Shown: positions 10,683 through 21,336, numbered from the stretch's first letter. The stretch: 64,000 bases of DNA from Nematopogon swammerdamellus (GCA_946902875.1 OX336349.1:16453891-16517890); one strand, 5' to 3'. The notes: generated from the letters alone by a model not told the origin. Numbers and translations: made by a program.

Positions 10683-10945
10683 TCTTTTTTTTTTTTTTTT
10701 TTTTTTTTTTTTATTATTATTATGTTTTTATTTTCACATTTTTACCATATTTATATTAATTTTACATATTTTATAATATTATACAAAAACTTATAAAAAT
10801 ACACAAAATTAATAAAAATCTAAATAAAAACGGTAAATATCCGCCGGCGGCGGGAGGCAGGCCTCCAAGCACGCCGGCGGGTGCAGGCCGTGGCTACGGA
10901 GCTCTCCGAGACGACGCGAGGCAAGCTACGAGCGATAGGTGGTGG
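10683..10945 (-). mobile_element. GC-rich retroelement 3' end, copy 2 (truncated)
   Basis: Starts with a T-run of about 28 and repeats the leader and GC-rich block of copy 1 with high similarity, then stops at GGTGGTGGTT. It lies head to tail with copy 1 on the minus strand. Confidence 0.6.
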
Positions 10946-10961
10946 TTATTATTATTATTAT

Positions 10962-11190
10962 TAATAAAATCCAACGTCTGCTTTCTGTCTGAGTGTCTGA
11001 GTGTCTGAGTGTCTGTCTGTCCGCTTATAACTCGAGAACCACTGAACCGATTTTAATAAAACAAAATCCTTCCTTACCTATAATAAAATCCAACGTCTGC
11101 TTTCTGTCTGAGTGTCTGAGTGTCTGAGTGTCTGTCTGTCCGCTTATAACTCGAGAACCACTGAACCGATTTTAATAAAACAAAATTCTA
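10962..11190 (+). repeat. 119 bp direct tandem duplication
   Basis: TAATAAAATCCAACGTCTGC begins at 10962 and again at 11081. Each unit contains GAGTGTCTGAGTGTCTGA and CTTATAACTCGAGAACCACT. The two copies look almost identical, so the duplication is recent. The second motif is shared with the Helitron-like copies at 12899 and 52251. Confidence 0.85.
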
Positions 11191-11308
11191 CGGATAGCTT
11201 GATTCTTCCCATCAACTATAGGGTACTTACTATCACGCTAAATGGCTTATGAGGTTAGCAGTGAAGTGAAATATGAGAGCGGGCGGAGCCGCGGGCACAG
11301 CTTGTAGT

Positions 11309-11440
11309 ACATACATATCAATCACACACGCTGAATCCCCACAATCGGGGTAAGCAGAGTAATCGGTGTTGTGCTGCAAGAACTCTGGTATATTACAGCA
11401 CAACACCGACCAATCGATCAAGCAGCAAGTAAGGCACGAT
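11309..11440 (-). repeat. Repeat C, copy 2 (3' portion)
   Basis: Reverse complement of the distal part of repeat C: a short TACATACATA microsatellite end, the GATTGTCGGG-like block and the GGTGTTGTGCTG block. The remainder of the body is missing. Confidence 0.65.
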
Positions 11441-11465
11441 TAGTTTAGTAGTATTAAGTAAGTAA

Positions 11466-11650
11466 ACTCCTTAAAATATAGCATGATACCTGTGACAGCT
11501 GTCAGACAAAGTGACATTACCATAATAGTGACATACCACTAATAAAGTATGAAATTGTCTTTTGTGCAAATTACTGTAAAAAAATACGGAACTTCATGCA
11601 TATGTTCTCGATGACAGCTGTCACAGGTATCATGCTATATTTTAAGGAGT
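11466..11650. mobile_element. 185 bp MITE with perfect 39 bp TIRs
   Basis: ACTCCTTAAAATATAGCATG at 11466, continued by ATACCTGTGACAGCTGTCA to 11504, is repeated exactly in inverse at 11612-11650. The interior is about 107 bp of AT-rich DNA. Target duplication is not clear. Identical arms point to a young copy. Confidence 0.85.
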
Positions 11651-11817
11651 ATAGTAGTAGTAGTCTATAAGCATAAGATTGTCTTTTATCTGGTTCTGTA
11701 CAGCCCTTGTCGTTGTTTTTCATTGTTGTTACATTTCACACTACTATATACTAGTTGCTATTCGAAAGATTTCAAGTGAAAAATTTATTTGCCTACGAAT
11801 GATATAATAAAACCTAA

Positions 11818-11885
11818 ACCAGCCGAGGTTGCTATGCGGTCATCTTTCGTTCAGTACGGTGGCACCAACCAAGTCGCCTACAATT
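11818..11885 (-). mobile_element. SINE-B core fragment
   Basis: Reverse complement contains GCGACTTGGTTGGTGCCACC and CTGAACGAAAGATGACCGC, matching the SINE-B core of 24411-24470. Short and diverged. Confidence 0.5.
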
Positions 11886-12219
11886 TGAGAGCAGCAGGTG
11901 TAGGAAGCGCTTACATTTTGTCTGCGTGCAAACCTTTTGTAACTAATTCACTCATCAACCAGTTGACCCAGTTCTATTGTTTTGAATGGCCAGGAAAAGG
12001 GGTAAAATCCGGCATCGCCTGCGCACTGATTAATTCAAAGTTCTTTTTTGGAGCACCACCGACTTAGCGGACGAGGCGCGCGAGGGCGCGGCTCGATACT
12101 TCAGATAACATTGATCTGCATAGCGAACTCGCCACCTGAACACCGCCGCCATTACTGTGAATGATCATCAGCATCACAGAGGGAAGGAAAATATGCATTG
12201 CTTGATTTTTGTATATATA

Positions 12220-12593
12220 TCCCAAAACTCAACGTCAAGCGGGAACCAGGGAGTAAGCCAGTTTATGGCTACCCAGGGAAAAATAAGAAAACAAAAATCA
12301 TTTATTTTTTTAGAAAAAATTTAACTGATTCTTTTTTTTGGCATTCTGGTTTTATTTGGGATAGTTATCAATATCAGTGTTATTTATGCTTCCAATATAA
12401 AAATTTTAACAATTATATTTGCAAATTTGCAGTCGTAGTACCTAAAATATTGTACGAGATGTCAATTTACAACGTTTTTCAAAAAATGCTCATATCATAA
12501 ATAACAAATGACTCCGATATTTTTACTTATTTTTCCCTGGGTAGTCATAAACTGGCCTACTCCCTGGTTCCCGCTTGACGTTGAGTTTTGGGA
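12220..12593. mobile_element. 374 bp MITE with ~67 bp TIRs
   Basis: The left end TCCCAAAACTCAACGTCAAG and the following GCGGGAACCAGGGAGTA-GCCAGTTTATG block recur in inverse at the right end (about 12527-12593) with two or three differences. The interior is AT-rich. The 100-codon frame across it is an artefact of the arms. No clear target duplication was seen. Confidence 0.85.
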
Positions 12594-12898
12594 CACGTTG
12601 TGGATAAAGAGGGAAAGGCTAAATTAAATTGGGAAAATAAAAATGAAACCATTCGACATATAGGGGCAATTCGTTATCGGATGGGCGCGATGGCGACAAT
12701 CCCAGAGATCCTGATTGAAATCCTGGTCGGGGACTAATTAACATGTTGGTTTACATGAAAAAAAAAATCAATACAAATAAAATAAATCTCAACATTGTAT
12801 AAAACATGACTGCGAAAAACCAAGTCAAGTTCGTGTTAAAAATAACAGTAGAAAATATATATAGTCGGGTTCTTTGCCCTCGGCTTGGCTCGCTTGTT

Positions 12899-13086
12899 TA
12901 GGGTTTAACCTTTTTGCTCACCGCTCAGGCCGCCGATGACATAGCGTTATGATATTTGTCTAAAACCATCTGGAGAAGTGACAGAATGTAACAGTTAAAC
13001 CCTATCTAAATCGACAAAGTGGTTCTCGAGTTATAAGGATATTCACATATTGACGTACGTTACACGGCCCGGCCGCCGGTCGCCGC
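12899..13086 (-). mobile_element. Helitron-like non-autonomous element, diverged copy
   Basis: In inverse orientation this matches the element at 52251-52485: GGTTCTCGAGTTATAAGGAT, TGACAGAATGTAAC and CAGGCCGCCGATGACATAGC are shared. The CTAG terminus seen in the other copy is not recognisable here. Confidence 0.5.
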
Positions 13087-13339
13087 CGGTCGGTAAGCCC
13101 GTAGAAACTTAGTTCTATTTATTAGGATACACAATAACCTACAAGCGAGTTTGCCCGTTCTTTCTCGCCGTGCTATAAAGAATGGGCATATTATATAGAA
13201 CGGCGGATACGAAATTATCTTTGACTTCTCCGAGTGTGATGATGACTGATGGATGAGTGATTGATGATGTATAAGTAAACTTCAACTGATTATCTAAACG
13301 CCCGAACGTTTTTTCGTAGTCGAGTTTTATATAATAAAA

Positions 13340-13760
13340 ATTTTAACCGACTTCAAAAAAAGGAAGAGGTTCTCAATTCGACTGAATTTTTATTTTTTAT
13401 TTTTTTTATCTTTGTTACCTCAGAACTTTCGACTGGGTGAATCGATTTTGGAAATTATGTTTTTATTTGAAAGCTGGTGCTTCCCGTGTGGTCCCATTTG
13501 GTCAAAGGCCGAGCGATTCCGCCGAGTACAATAATAGCAAAAAATTACAAAAAAAAAAACTGTGAAATAAAAAACTATTTAAAAAAATATAAAAACCGCC
13601 TTCAAAAATTTATGAAATAAAAAAAAATCTATCCCTAGAGTTGAAGGCGGTGCTAAAGCAAGCAAAAATAACCGACCGCCTTCAACTCTAGGGTTAGATT
13701 TTTTTTTATTTCATACATTTTTGAAAGCGGTTTTTATATTTTTATAAATAGTTTTTTTTT
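13340..13760. mobile_element. Repeat D with fold-back arms
   Basis: Begins with TTTAACCGACTTCAAAAAAA and ends in a fold-back: an arm with CCGCCTTCAAAAATTTATG and CTAGAGTTGAAGGCGG is followed by its near-inverse at about 13677-13760. Related copies lie at 38040-38510 and 49957-50370. A hairpin of about 80 bp arms is predicted. Confidence 0.7.
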
Positions 13761-15265
13761 ATTATTCTTATCTCGTTTATAATGATGCTGCGGAATTGAA
13801 ATGCACTCCAAATTTAGGTATACGATGAACGACTTGGCACCCAGTGACTAGCGCCTCCCCTTGCGCATTGCGCAGTTTCCGACCTTAGTTCCGCGGTTCA
13901 GGAACAAACAAACAAACTGTGCCGGCGCGGGGATGAAACTTATATAATATACGGCCGTTTGGCACTAATTACCCTACCTTTGACACAGCCGGCAATGAAG
14001 TTCTGGCGACTAGCGAGTGCCTCGCTGCGGTTTATCAAAGCGCCCTCTTCTCTCTTTCAGGACTATATCGTGTGATCGTTGTCTGAGTTAAGGCCCTGTC
14101 AACCCGTATTCACCCGTACTCCTCATTCAAGGCGCCGCTTTCGCTGGTTGGAGTAGGATGCAACACAATCAATCAATCAATTAAAAATTAGGTTTTTATT
14201 TTTTTATTCAAAAACTACGGAACGAAACAAAAAAGTAAATTGTTTAGAAAGGATTTAGATATATATTCTACAAATAAAATATATTTTTTCCCAAGCCTTG
14301 GTTTGGTCACGTTGCCTTAAATACGTTTTTATAACTAAATTCAGAGGCATGTTATGTTCATGATTTTTTTCTATCGAGCGAAGTCAATCCAATCGTATTT
14401 TCAAAGAGCTATCGATCTGCGCTGATAGATGAAGGATTACATAATATATTAAAACTGAATCTGTCAGGTGAGTAATATTGGTCGTAAATTTCTTGAAATT
14501 CGAGTCAGACGCAGCCTCACGTCACCTTAAAAAGAGACGCGTGCGCCCGATACACAAACACGACAACAGGAAAGTGCTGACGCGACACCGCGTTCCGTCG
14601 GGCACAACGTAACGGGTACATTCAGCTGTCAACTGGGGGTTTAATTGAGTTGTGGAGACAATACATTATAGTTCGGAATTTTAGAATTCAAGTTATGTGA
14701 GGGATTCACACCACCTGCGATTCTGCGGTGAGATGTATGTATGTATGTACGAACGTGCAGGCTGACACGAAAATTGTCAGCCTCGGTAGGTCAGCGGTGA
14801 ATAAAATATGTGTATTTTTAACGCGAGTGGAGCCGCTGTCAAAATCTAGTGACTTTACTATATATCCCCTTTCACGATGATTTGCTTGCTTATTTGCTCT
14901 CGCAATACCATCTTTTTTTGCAATAAGATCGCCGACATCCCACTTCTGACGTAAGAGCCAACCCAAACCAGCAGTCACGCCGAGCGCAGAGCCACGTCAA
15001 CAGAGGAGAGAAGAGGTAATATGTCGGCAAACAGAGCCGGCTCTGTCGAGTCTGGCACGAACACGGCTCCAATAATCCCCATTGATTACCTACTCCGTCG
15101 CACTACATATCTAGAAGAGGCGTGACCTTATTGACGAGGTGAAAGGAAGTGCCTTAGGGTGAAATTACGCAATTTATAATGCCCAACTAAATCCAACACG
15201 TATTATCTACAATAATACAATGTGTATCTTTTTTTTTATTTGTGTATATTTTTATGCTTACTTAT
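13761..15265. other. No gene seen
   Basis: Mostly unique-looking sequence with a (CAAT)n-like run near 14165-14180 and (TGTA)n near 14730-14748. Frames at 14706-15072 on the minus strand are short and carry no motifs. Confidence 0.4.
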
Positions 15266-15267
15266 TT

Positions 15268-15500
15268 CCAAGAACGTTGAATAGGTTAGGACGTCGAACC
15301 TTCCCCGCGCCAGCGTAACACGATATTTGTAAAAACGTACAAATAACATTCGTTACCACCCAATCAGAGCGCGATACCACCAGCCCGATACCACCCAATC
15401 AGAGCGCGCGCCGTCCCCTCCGCTATGCGCGGAGCTCGGCGACGCCGGTTCTCATATAAGCATTGGACAGTCCGACGTCCAACCTATTCAACGTTGTTCT
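15268..15500. repeat. Inverted-repeat-flanked segment with duplicated CCAAT motifs
   Basis: CAAGAACGTTGAATAGGTTA at about 15268 is matched in inverse by CCAACCTATTCAACGTTGTT at about 15479-15498. Between them CCAATCAGAGCGCG occurs twice (15360-15373 and 15395-15408), and CATATAAG lies at 15453-15460. It could be a small MITE carrying promoter-like sequences, or a real promoter; the data do not decide. Confidence 0.4.
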
Positions 15501-15529
15501 TGCTTACTTAGTTAGCATTATCCGTCACC

Positions 15530-15646
15530 ATGCGCGTTTCTCACGTCCCAAAGCTTAGTTTGAAAGAACGGCTTATGGCATTAAACTCGCCTCTTGTGTA
15601 CCAAGTTAGAATTATGCTGAGCAATAAAGAATATTTCACTTATTGA
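15530..15646 (+). CDS. Possible 38-codon micro-ORF downstream of CCAAT/TATA-like motifs
   Basis: The frame starts at CACCATGC, a good insect start context, and encodes a 38-residue basic peptide beginning MRVSHVPKLSLKERLMALNS before TGA. AATAAA overlaps its end (about 15622). No family is recognised and no splice sites are obvious. The only reason to list it is its position 70 bp downstream of a TATA-like CATATAAG and duplicated CCAAT motifs. It may be chance. Confidence 0.15.
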   Translation: MRVSHVPKLSLKERLMALNSPLVYQVRIMLSNKEYFTY

Positions 15647-16077
15647 CTTCTGTCACGATTGTTTACAAATTACAAATATTAATACACGACCAGAGGGAAA
15701 GCACTGGCATGGCATCTAGTTACTGCAGAACCAATATGAACGACAGTCCGACGTCGCGGCCAACCATGTCGCGTTCCAAAAAAACATCTCTATCACACCT
15801 TGTTTACTCAAATGTCTTCTGTCTGTTACAAATGAAGTGCAGGCATACCAAACGTTGGCAAGTAAAATGTATGCAATATGTGACTATGCCTTTTCTGGAT
15901 GTACATTTTCGTGGCCTACTCATATACCTAGCCCTAGGGCGGACGACCCATCGGCCGGCTAGACATTACATTGTCGCATATTGGATCACGTTGTATCTGA
16001 TGATTGGGTACAGAGAGAGATGGAGAACGTTTGAAAAAGTAGTGTGGAAGAGACTTCCCTTCTTACCTTACTAGTTG

Positions 16078-16215
16078 GTAGGGTTTAACCCGCCCGGGTT
16101 GGTACCACCGCACTGAAAGGTCGGTCGAAACGGGTACGTAAACACACAGTTCGCGTTTTCCGTCCCGTCCGTAGCATTGACAAGGCACCTAGTTCACCAA
16201 GGTATTGTGGGCAAA
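16078..16215 (+). mobile_element. SINE-A copy 3, partial
   Basis: Core sequence from TTGGTAGGGTTTAACCCGCC through a degraded tail domain (GGCACCTAGTTCACCAAGGT). Head and A-tail are missing. Confidence 0.7.
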
Positions 16216-16438
16216 TATGAGTCAACCAGGACCGCGGCACGTGGAGATCCTCTGTCTACCGCATTGGAAATCAGGCGTGATGTTTGTAGGGAAATTTCGA
16301 GGTACAATTTATTTTATGCAATCTGACATGGTTGGGTAAATCTGCTAGACTCGCTATGCTAATCCATTATACCATATTTCTGTGTGAAATAAGTGCCATG
16401 TCAATACTTCGTTTGTGTTTGCGCAACAATTACTTGAT

Positions 16439-16672
16439 ATTTTTTTTTTTATGGAAACTGACACGGTTTGCTAAATCACCTACAACATCCGTGATGTCAG
16501 CCCATAACACCGGGTCAACTTGGTGCCACGTCAGTGCTTCCCTTCGGTCGTGCCGGCTACACTAAACTGGACGGAAAACATAAACTATTTACATAGCTGT
16601 TTCGACCGACCTTTCATTCAGTGCGGTGGTACCAACCCGGGCGGGTTAAACCCTACCACCTGGTAATATAAG
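16439..16672 (-). mobile_element. SINE-A copy 4, head-less
   Basis: Minus-strand copy from a T-run and ATGGAAACTGACACGG to GGGTTAAACCCTACCACCTG. It forms an inverted pair with copy 3 separated by about 220 bp, repeating the arrangement at 4615-4935. Confidence 0.8.
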
Positions 16673-16679
16673 AAGGGAG

Positions 16680-16772
16680 TCATAATATCCCTTAGTCGCC
16701 TTTTACGACATACACGGGGAGAGATGCAGTGGGGCTATTCTTTTAAAGTACCGTCCCCACACTTATATACCT
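16680..16772 (-). repeat. Repeat C, copy 3 (hairpin end only)
   Basis: Contains CCTTTTACGACATACACGGG, GCAGTGGGGCTATTCTTTTA and CCGTCCCCAC, the terminal hairpin end of repeat C. Confidence 0.65.
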
Positions 16773-16995
16773 ACGTTTTGAAGGTGGATCTCTCCCATAT
16801 AACTTGTCGAAGCTGAAATTGTCAAGGAAGCCCGGCGCTATATTATTCCTCGCCAACATTCTCTCGCCGACTGTAGTGGCCCTGTCGATGTCATGTCCGC
16901 TCGAATGACAGAACCGACGAACATGTTGGCGAGCATTCCACCAGTGTTGTGCGCGCTGGGAAGCCCGGCTTACACTACATGACGCACCGGGTCGC

Positions 16996-17094
16996 CTATA
17001 TCGAAATACTACTTCAATACGTCCCCGCGGGCTGGGACGAACTAAGTTAGGTTAGGTTACGTTAGGGACGTATTGAAGTAGCATTTCGATATAC
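16996..17094. repeat. Inverted repeat, ~29 bp arms
   Basis: TATATCGAAATACTACTTCA then ATACGTCCC is matched in inverse by GGGACGTATTGAAGTAGCAT and TTCGATATA, with one mismatch. The 41 bp loop contains GTTAGGTTAGGTTACG. It is probably a small MITE. Confidence 0.7.
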
Positions 17095-17225
17095 GCCACC
17101 GGGACATACTCCGACGACACAGAGAGTTATGTGAGAACCATTATGAGAAGAGTCTAGAGTATACTGAGGTGTCACAGTTCACGTCACGTCACGGATTTAT
17201 AAGCTTTAAAAAAAGCTTAGTAATT

Positions 17226-17425
17226 TTTTTTTCGACTGGGTTGCCACCACTACCGTACTGGATGTAAGTTGGCCGCATAGCAGCCTCGGCTGTGTTCTTC
17301 TCTAGTCCAGTATAGCCAGTAATCCAAGGGGAAGTCTCCGGTATGGGACCACCTTCTCGGGTGTGATATTAGCTGGTTGGAGCATGTGCTTTGGCCCCTC
17401 TGATTCAGCCGCCCACACCGGGTAA
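17226..17425 (+). mobile_element. SINE-B copy 1, partial
   Basis: Core and tail domain of SINE-B: CTGGATGTAAGTTGGCCGCA, CAGCCTCGGCTGTG, GTCTCCGGTATGG and the final CCTCTGATTCAGCCGCC. The head is absent. Confidence 0.75.
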
Positions 17426-18640
17426 CTAAAGTCTTTCAAATGTACGCGGTGAGATGTAGAGCTAACTTTGAAATAGATTTTGCATTGTTAAATTTTGGGG
17501 CTTGCTCTGTAGTAAAAATGTAATATATAAATAAATAAATAAATGAACGTTTTAAGACCCACGTTCCATTTATGAAAGAAGAACTTTATTTCCTGCAGTA
17601 AATGTTGCAAACTATAAACGGACCAACGAAGAAGCATGCGAGAAGCAACTACGCCACAGAGCATATTATAAACTTCCACGCCAGCTCGCGCCGTGTAAAC
17701 AGGTCTCCGACACTATACCGTCCGCCAGGACACCAGACGACGTCATTTCCAGTTTGCTATTAGATTACCTGACTATCTACCTGCAGCTTGCATAGGGTGC
17801 AGGGATGCAGGATGGACCTTGTTCGCTAGTGAGTTTATTAGGGGATGCAATATTGATAAATTGCCCTTATGCACACACAAGCTATATTTTCTGCGTTCTG
17901 CCGGCATGTTAGGGTTAAATTGCCGAAGGTTAAATTTCTCGTAAATATTTGGCCGAATAGAGCTTGTATGGCTCGATCCGTTAAATTCGATAGCGTGAGT
18001 GGTATGTTCATCGAATTTCATAGATATTTCGAGGATGGCGGCACGGTCATAGCCAATTTCACCACTGAAGGGGTGGCTTATCAAAATTGGCGATGACACT
18101 TTACACCACAGATACAGGTAATGTAAATAGGTCCAATGTGCAAATTCCATAGGAACTAAAAATTACGTTTCTTTTTAGAATACTAAGTTCATTTTACATA
18201 ATTATTGCAGTTTTATCATTTAAACAAAGATAGGCTATCTTCTATCTATAATCTATTAAGAATTTAGAAGGTATTAAGACTAAAAATGAAATCAAACATC
18301 TGGGTATCGCCGCCCCATCCAACAACGTCCAAATACATCCATTCAGCACATGTCCCCAAACGCTCCCGTCACTGTCCCCATTAATATGAACGTGTTTGTG
18401 CGAGGCAAGCCATTCATTAAGCCGGGCTTACTACTCAGCGCTAACTGGAGAGGGATAGGCGCTATGCAGTCTGCGTCTTGCGGCTTCAGGCTAATTGGTG
18501 CCAGGAAGCAATTTACGATGTAGGATGCTTCTAATGGTAGCAGATCCTAAAGATTCTAAAATCCTGAGGAGGTTATATCCTCATCTGTTTGTCGGTTAAT
18601 TTTGTATTGTATATATTTTTTGCACTCAACTAAAAATACG
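17426..18640. other. No gene seen
   Basis: The minus-strand 125-codon frame at 17773-18150 and the plus-strand frame within it carry no recognisable motif. Short (AAAT)n at about 17526-17542. No element boundaries were identified. Confidence 0.35.
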
Positions 18641-18790
18641 GGAAAAAAATAAAACTTTATGCCTAAAGGCATTTTCTAACTGAATACCTCTGGGGCATGA
18701 TAGATAACTGCTAAAGTGCGGTCGCGGTGCAGGAAGAATTTCGTACAATGACCTGTTTGCCTACTGACAGTGGTCACATACATTTTTGGA

Positions 18791-18991
18791 TTAAATGCGA
18801 GTTTGTTGTTCAATGTTGTTCATGGCCTCCTGGAGCAGTTTTTCGACGTCTTCCATCTTGAATGTAGTGTTTTTCCTCGCCACATACCCCTTGACGACTG
18901 CCCACACCAATTCGATGGGATTCGAGTCGCAGTGGTAGGGAGGTAATATCAATACCTCCACACCAACTTCTTTCGCTATTTCATCGACCAC
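18791..18991 (-). pseudogene. Tc1/mariner-type transposase C-terminal fragment
   Basis: The 66-codon frame carries ILPPYHCDSNPIELVWAVVK followed by GYVARKNTTFK and DVEKLLQEA. This is the C-terminal part of the DDE domain of IS630/Tc1/mariner transposases, where the catalytic acidic residue lies in the NPIE motif. Everything upstream of about residue 1 (positions above 19000) is unrelated, so the N-terminal DNA-binding region and the first two acidic residues are lost. No terminal repeats were found around it. A fragment of repeat M lies just downstream at about 18655. Confidence 0.7.
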
Positions 18992-19439
18992 GATATATTC
19001 CGCGACGCGCGTCGAGACCCGCGCGGGTCGTTTAGATATAAAATTCTCAAAAAAAAAAAACGCGTGTGGAGAATTCTAGATAGGTTAAGGAAAAAGTATA
19101 CAGAAAGTCAGATTTGTATTCCTTTTTTAGAGATACCTAGTGGAAAATCTTAGTGGAAAACCTTTTTTTTCAATTGATTAAGATTTTCCATTATATTTAA
19201 AAACCTGTTAAGTGAGAATGTTGTTCACACACAGAGGGTTCCGTAGCCATATGTTCCTTCTTGCAAGTATAGCGAGTGTGCGGTCGGTACAGCTTTTTTT
19301 TGTATTGATATCCTTCGTATCTAGCAAGTAAGATGACAACCTTATTACATGTGTTACCTCACGCCATCTATCGGTTACCTTTGATACTTTTGTAGTTAAA
19401 ATGTTTAATAATAGTTCGGTAGATGGCGCTGAAAAAGAA

Positions 19440-19655
19440 ATCACGTTTTTTGTATGGGGACCCCTTAATTGTTTAATTTTGTTTTTTTTTAAATTAATTC
19501 TTAGGATAATCAGTCATAATAACACATATTTTGTGAAAATGTCAACCAACCTATTACGGTTCAAAAGAGACAGCAGTAGGACGGACAGACAGACAGACAG
19601 ACAGATGGCGTAGGCTTAGCTTAGTAATAGGCTTCCGTATTGATACGAAAACCTA
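19440..19655 (+). repeat. Repeat E, partial copy
   Basis: Repeat E is marked by an A/T-rich centre with CATAATAACACATATT, TGTGAAAATTTCAACC, CTATTACGGTTC, a GACAGACAGACGG microsatellite, and GGCTTAGTAATAGGCTTCCG. This copy holds the distal half. Other copies are near 22003(-), 24020, 37735(-), 43290, 46925, 54160, 55958 and 58395(-). Confidence 0.65.
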
Positions 19656-20287
19656 AAAAGGAATACAAATCTGCGCTTCCATTGGAGAAGTCTCGGCTTG
19701 ATTTGTGGCGTCTTGGTAATACAACTCAGTCTTTTTCAGAAGTATATTATTGTAAAAAATTGTTAATTTATGTACTCGTATTGCAATTAAACATACCAAC
19801 TCGTAACGCATGAACGATGATTTATGTAATTCAGCAGTAGGCCTCCGCTTTCATCGCTGAAATATCGCTTCCAGCCATTTTTACTCCCGTGTTAAAAATA
19901 TTATTTATCGCTTCTGAATTCACGGCGTTATCTTGGCGGGTTGTCGGGTTGCGGTGCGGTGTTCGCGAAACGTACAATTCCAAAACGAAATTCAGGTTCG
20001 AATTCCGCGAGACGTGTCCGGTGGAGCGTGATCTGAATTTATGAACAGGTAGATAATAATCTAAAAATGGGGAAAAAAATATATGGAAATCTATACATAG
20101 ATGGGGCATCGACTTGTAGAAGAAGTGACATAAAAGCGAACAAAGACGAAATTACAAATTAAATTACTACACGACGAACATCATTTTCATCATGTGTTTG
20201 TTATGTGCATTGATTTGATACGAACACACCACTCCTCGCGAAACCACGCTCAGAGAGGCGCCATGCCAGATTTAAAGCGGACAAAAA
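19656..20287. other. No gene seen
   Basis: Short frames only. The 92-codon minus-strand frame at 19831-20109 has no motif. Confidence 0.35.
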
Positions 20288-20296
20288 GGGAAGTGT

Positions 20297-20338
20297 CTAT
20301 TCGCAGGTATACCTGCATGCAGGTGTACCTGCGAATAG
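20297..20338. repeat. 42 bp near-perfect palindrome
   Basis: CTATTCGCAGG to CCTGCGAATAG reads almost the same on both strands, with one mismatched pair, and contains nested palindromes GCAGGTATACCTGC and CCTGCATGCAGG. Confidence 0.9.
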
Positions 20339-20458
20339 CCCTGTCCGATCGGGGCTGTCTATTCGCAGGTAAACCTGCATGCAGGTATCCAATATGCACT
20401 ATGGGAGTTTTCAACGAAACGTAACAAAAAGGACATGCGCCGCCTCAACATTAGGTTA

Positions 20459-20512
20459 GGGTTAAATTATAGAAGATGCGTCGCTAGCGACGCATCTTCT
20501 GTAATTTAACCC
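20459..20512. repeat. 54 bp palindrome with GAAGATGCGTCGC core
   Basis: GGGTTAAATTATAGAAGATG then CGTCGCT is followed by its inverse with one mismatch and no loop. The inner part AGAAGATGCGTCGC recurs in an independent palindrome at 28317-28375. Confidence 0.9.
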
Positions 20513-20632
20513 TGGTTATTTTTTTTTAAACCAACTCGCATAGTGCAGTTCGTACCTACGAATACCTCATACCTGCGAATAGCACTGTCCCGCCTGGTAG
20601 ATCTATTCGCAGGAAATCAAATAGGACACTCC

Positions 20633-21180
20633 CAGTTCTTATTTAATAATCTCTGTTTGGCAAACCTAAGAGTTCTTATTTAATAATCTTTGTTTGGCAA
20701 ACCTACGAGTTCTTAGTTAATAATCTATGTTTGGCAAACCTACGAGTTCTTATTTAATAATCTCTGTTTGGCAAACCTACGAGTTCTTAGTTAATAATCT
20801 CTGTTTGGCAAACCTAAGAGTTCTTATTTAATAATCTCTGTTTGGCAAACCTACGAGTTCTTAGTTAATAATCTCTGTTTGGCAAACCTAAGAGTTCTTA
20901 TTTAATAATCTCTGTTTGGCAAACCTACGAGTTCTTAGTTAATAATCTCTGTTTGGCAAACCTAAGAGTTCTTATTTAATAATCTCTGTTTGGCAAACCT
21001 ACGAGTTCTTAGTTAATAATCTCTGTTTGGCAAACCTAAGAGTTCTTATTTAATAATCTCTGTTTGGCAAACCTACGAGTTCTTAGTTAATAATCTCTGT
21101 TTGGCAAACCTAAGAGTTCTTATTTAATAATCTCTGTTTGGCAAACCTACGAGTTCTTAGTTAATAATCTATGTTTGGCG
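20633..21180 (+). repeat. 37 bp minisatellite with 74 bp higher-order period
   Basis: About 15 copies of a 37 bp unit starting AGTTCTTATTTAATAATCTC and ending TTTGGCAAACCTAMG. In most of the array two variants alternate: TTATTTAA with CCTACG, then TTAGTTAA with CCTAAG. That gives a 74 bp dimer. After the array the sequence returns to TACCTGCGAATAGCCC. Confidence 0.95.
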
Positions 21181-21336
21181 TACCTGCGAATAGCCCTGCC
21201 CGACAAATAGATCTTCGTCTAATTTATTAACACGCCTTTTGAAGATCCCCCGCTTGTAGGTAGTGGGACATACACTGACCGAAAGACCGATCCATATTTT
21301 CGCCGTACGACACAGGAACAATTTCGATTCACGTTT
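21181..21336. other. No gene seen; array edge
   Basis: Contains TACCTGCGAATAGCCCTGCC (about 21182-21201), the inverse of the TTCGCAGGTA ends before the array, suggesting that the array sits inside or between elements of that family. Confidence 0.4.

Larger units (their letters stand above)
20288..20590. mobile_element. MITE with TTCGCAGGTA-type TIRs
   Basis: GGGAAGTGTCTATTCGCAGG at the left and the inverse of CCTGCGAATAGCACTGTCCC at the right match apart from a small indel. Internal copies of CTATTCGCAGGT also occur at 20297-20338 (palindrome) and about 20356. A 54 bp palindrome (20459-20512) lies inside. It directly precedes the 37 bp minisatellite. Confidence 0.55.

Noticed and set aside
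10199..10759. 186-codon plus-strand and 174-codon minus-strand frames
   Set aside because: Overlapping frames in GC-rich retroelement DNA; the plus frame runs through the poly-T start of the next copy as a phenylalanine run.
12198..12500. 100-codon frame
   Set aside because: Lies across the arm and AT-rich interior of a MITE.
15643..16074. 143-codon plus-strand frame
   Set aside because: No recognised domain, irregular composition, and it ends at the edge of a SINE-A.
20633..21180. Regular direct repeats that could be taken for a CRISPR array
   Set aside because: Units abut with no unique spacers, vary in an alternating pattern and lie in a eukaryotic transposon-rich context.
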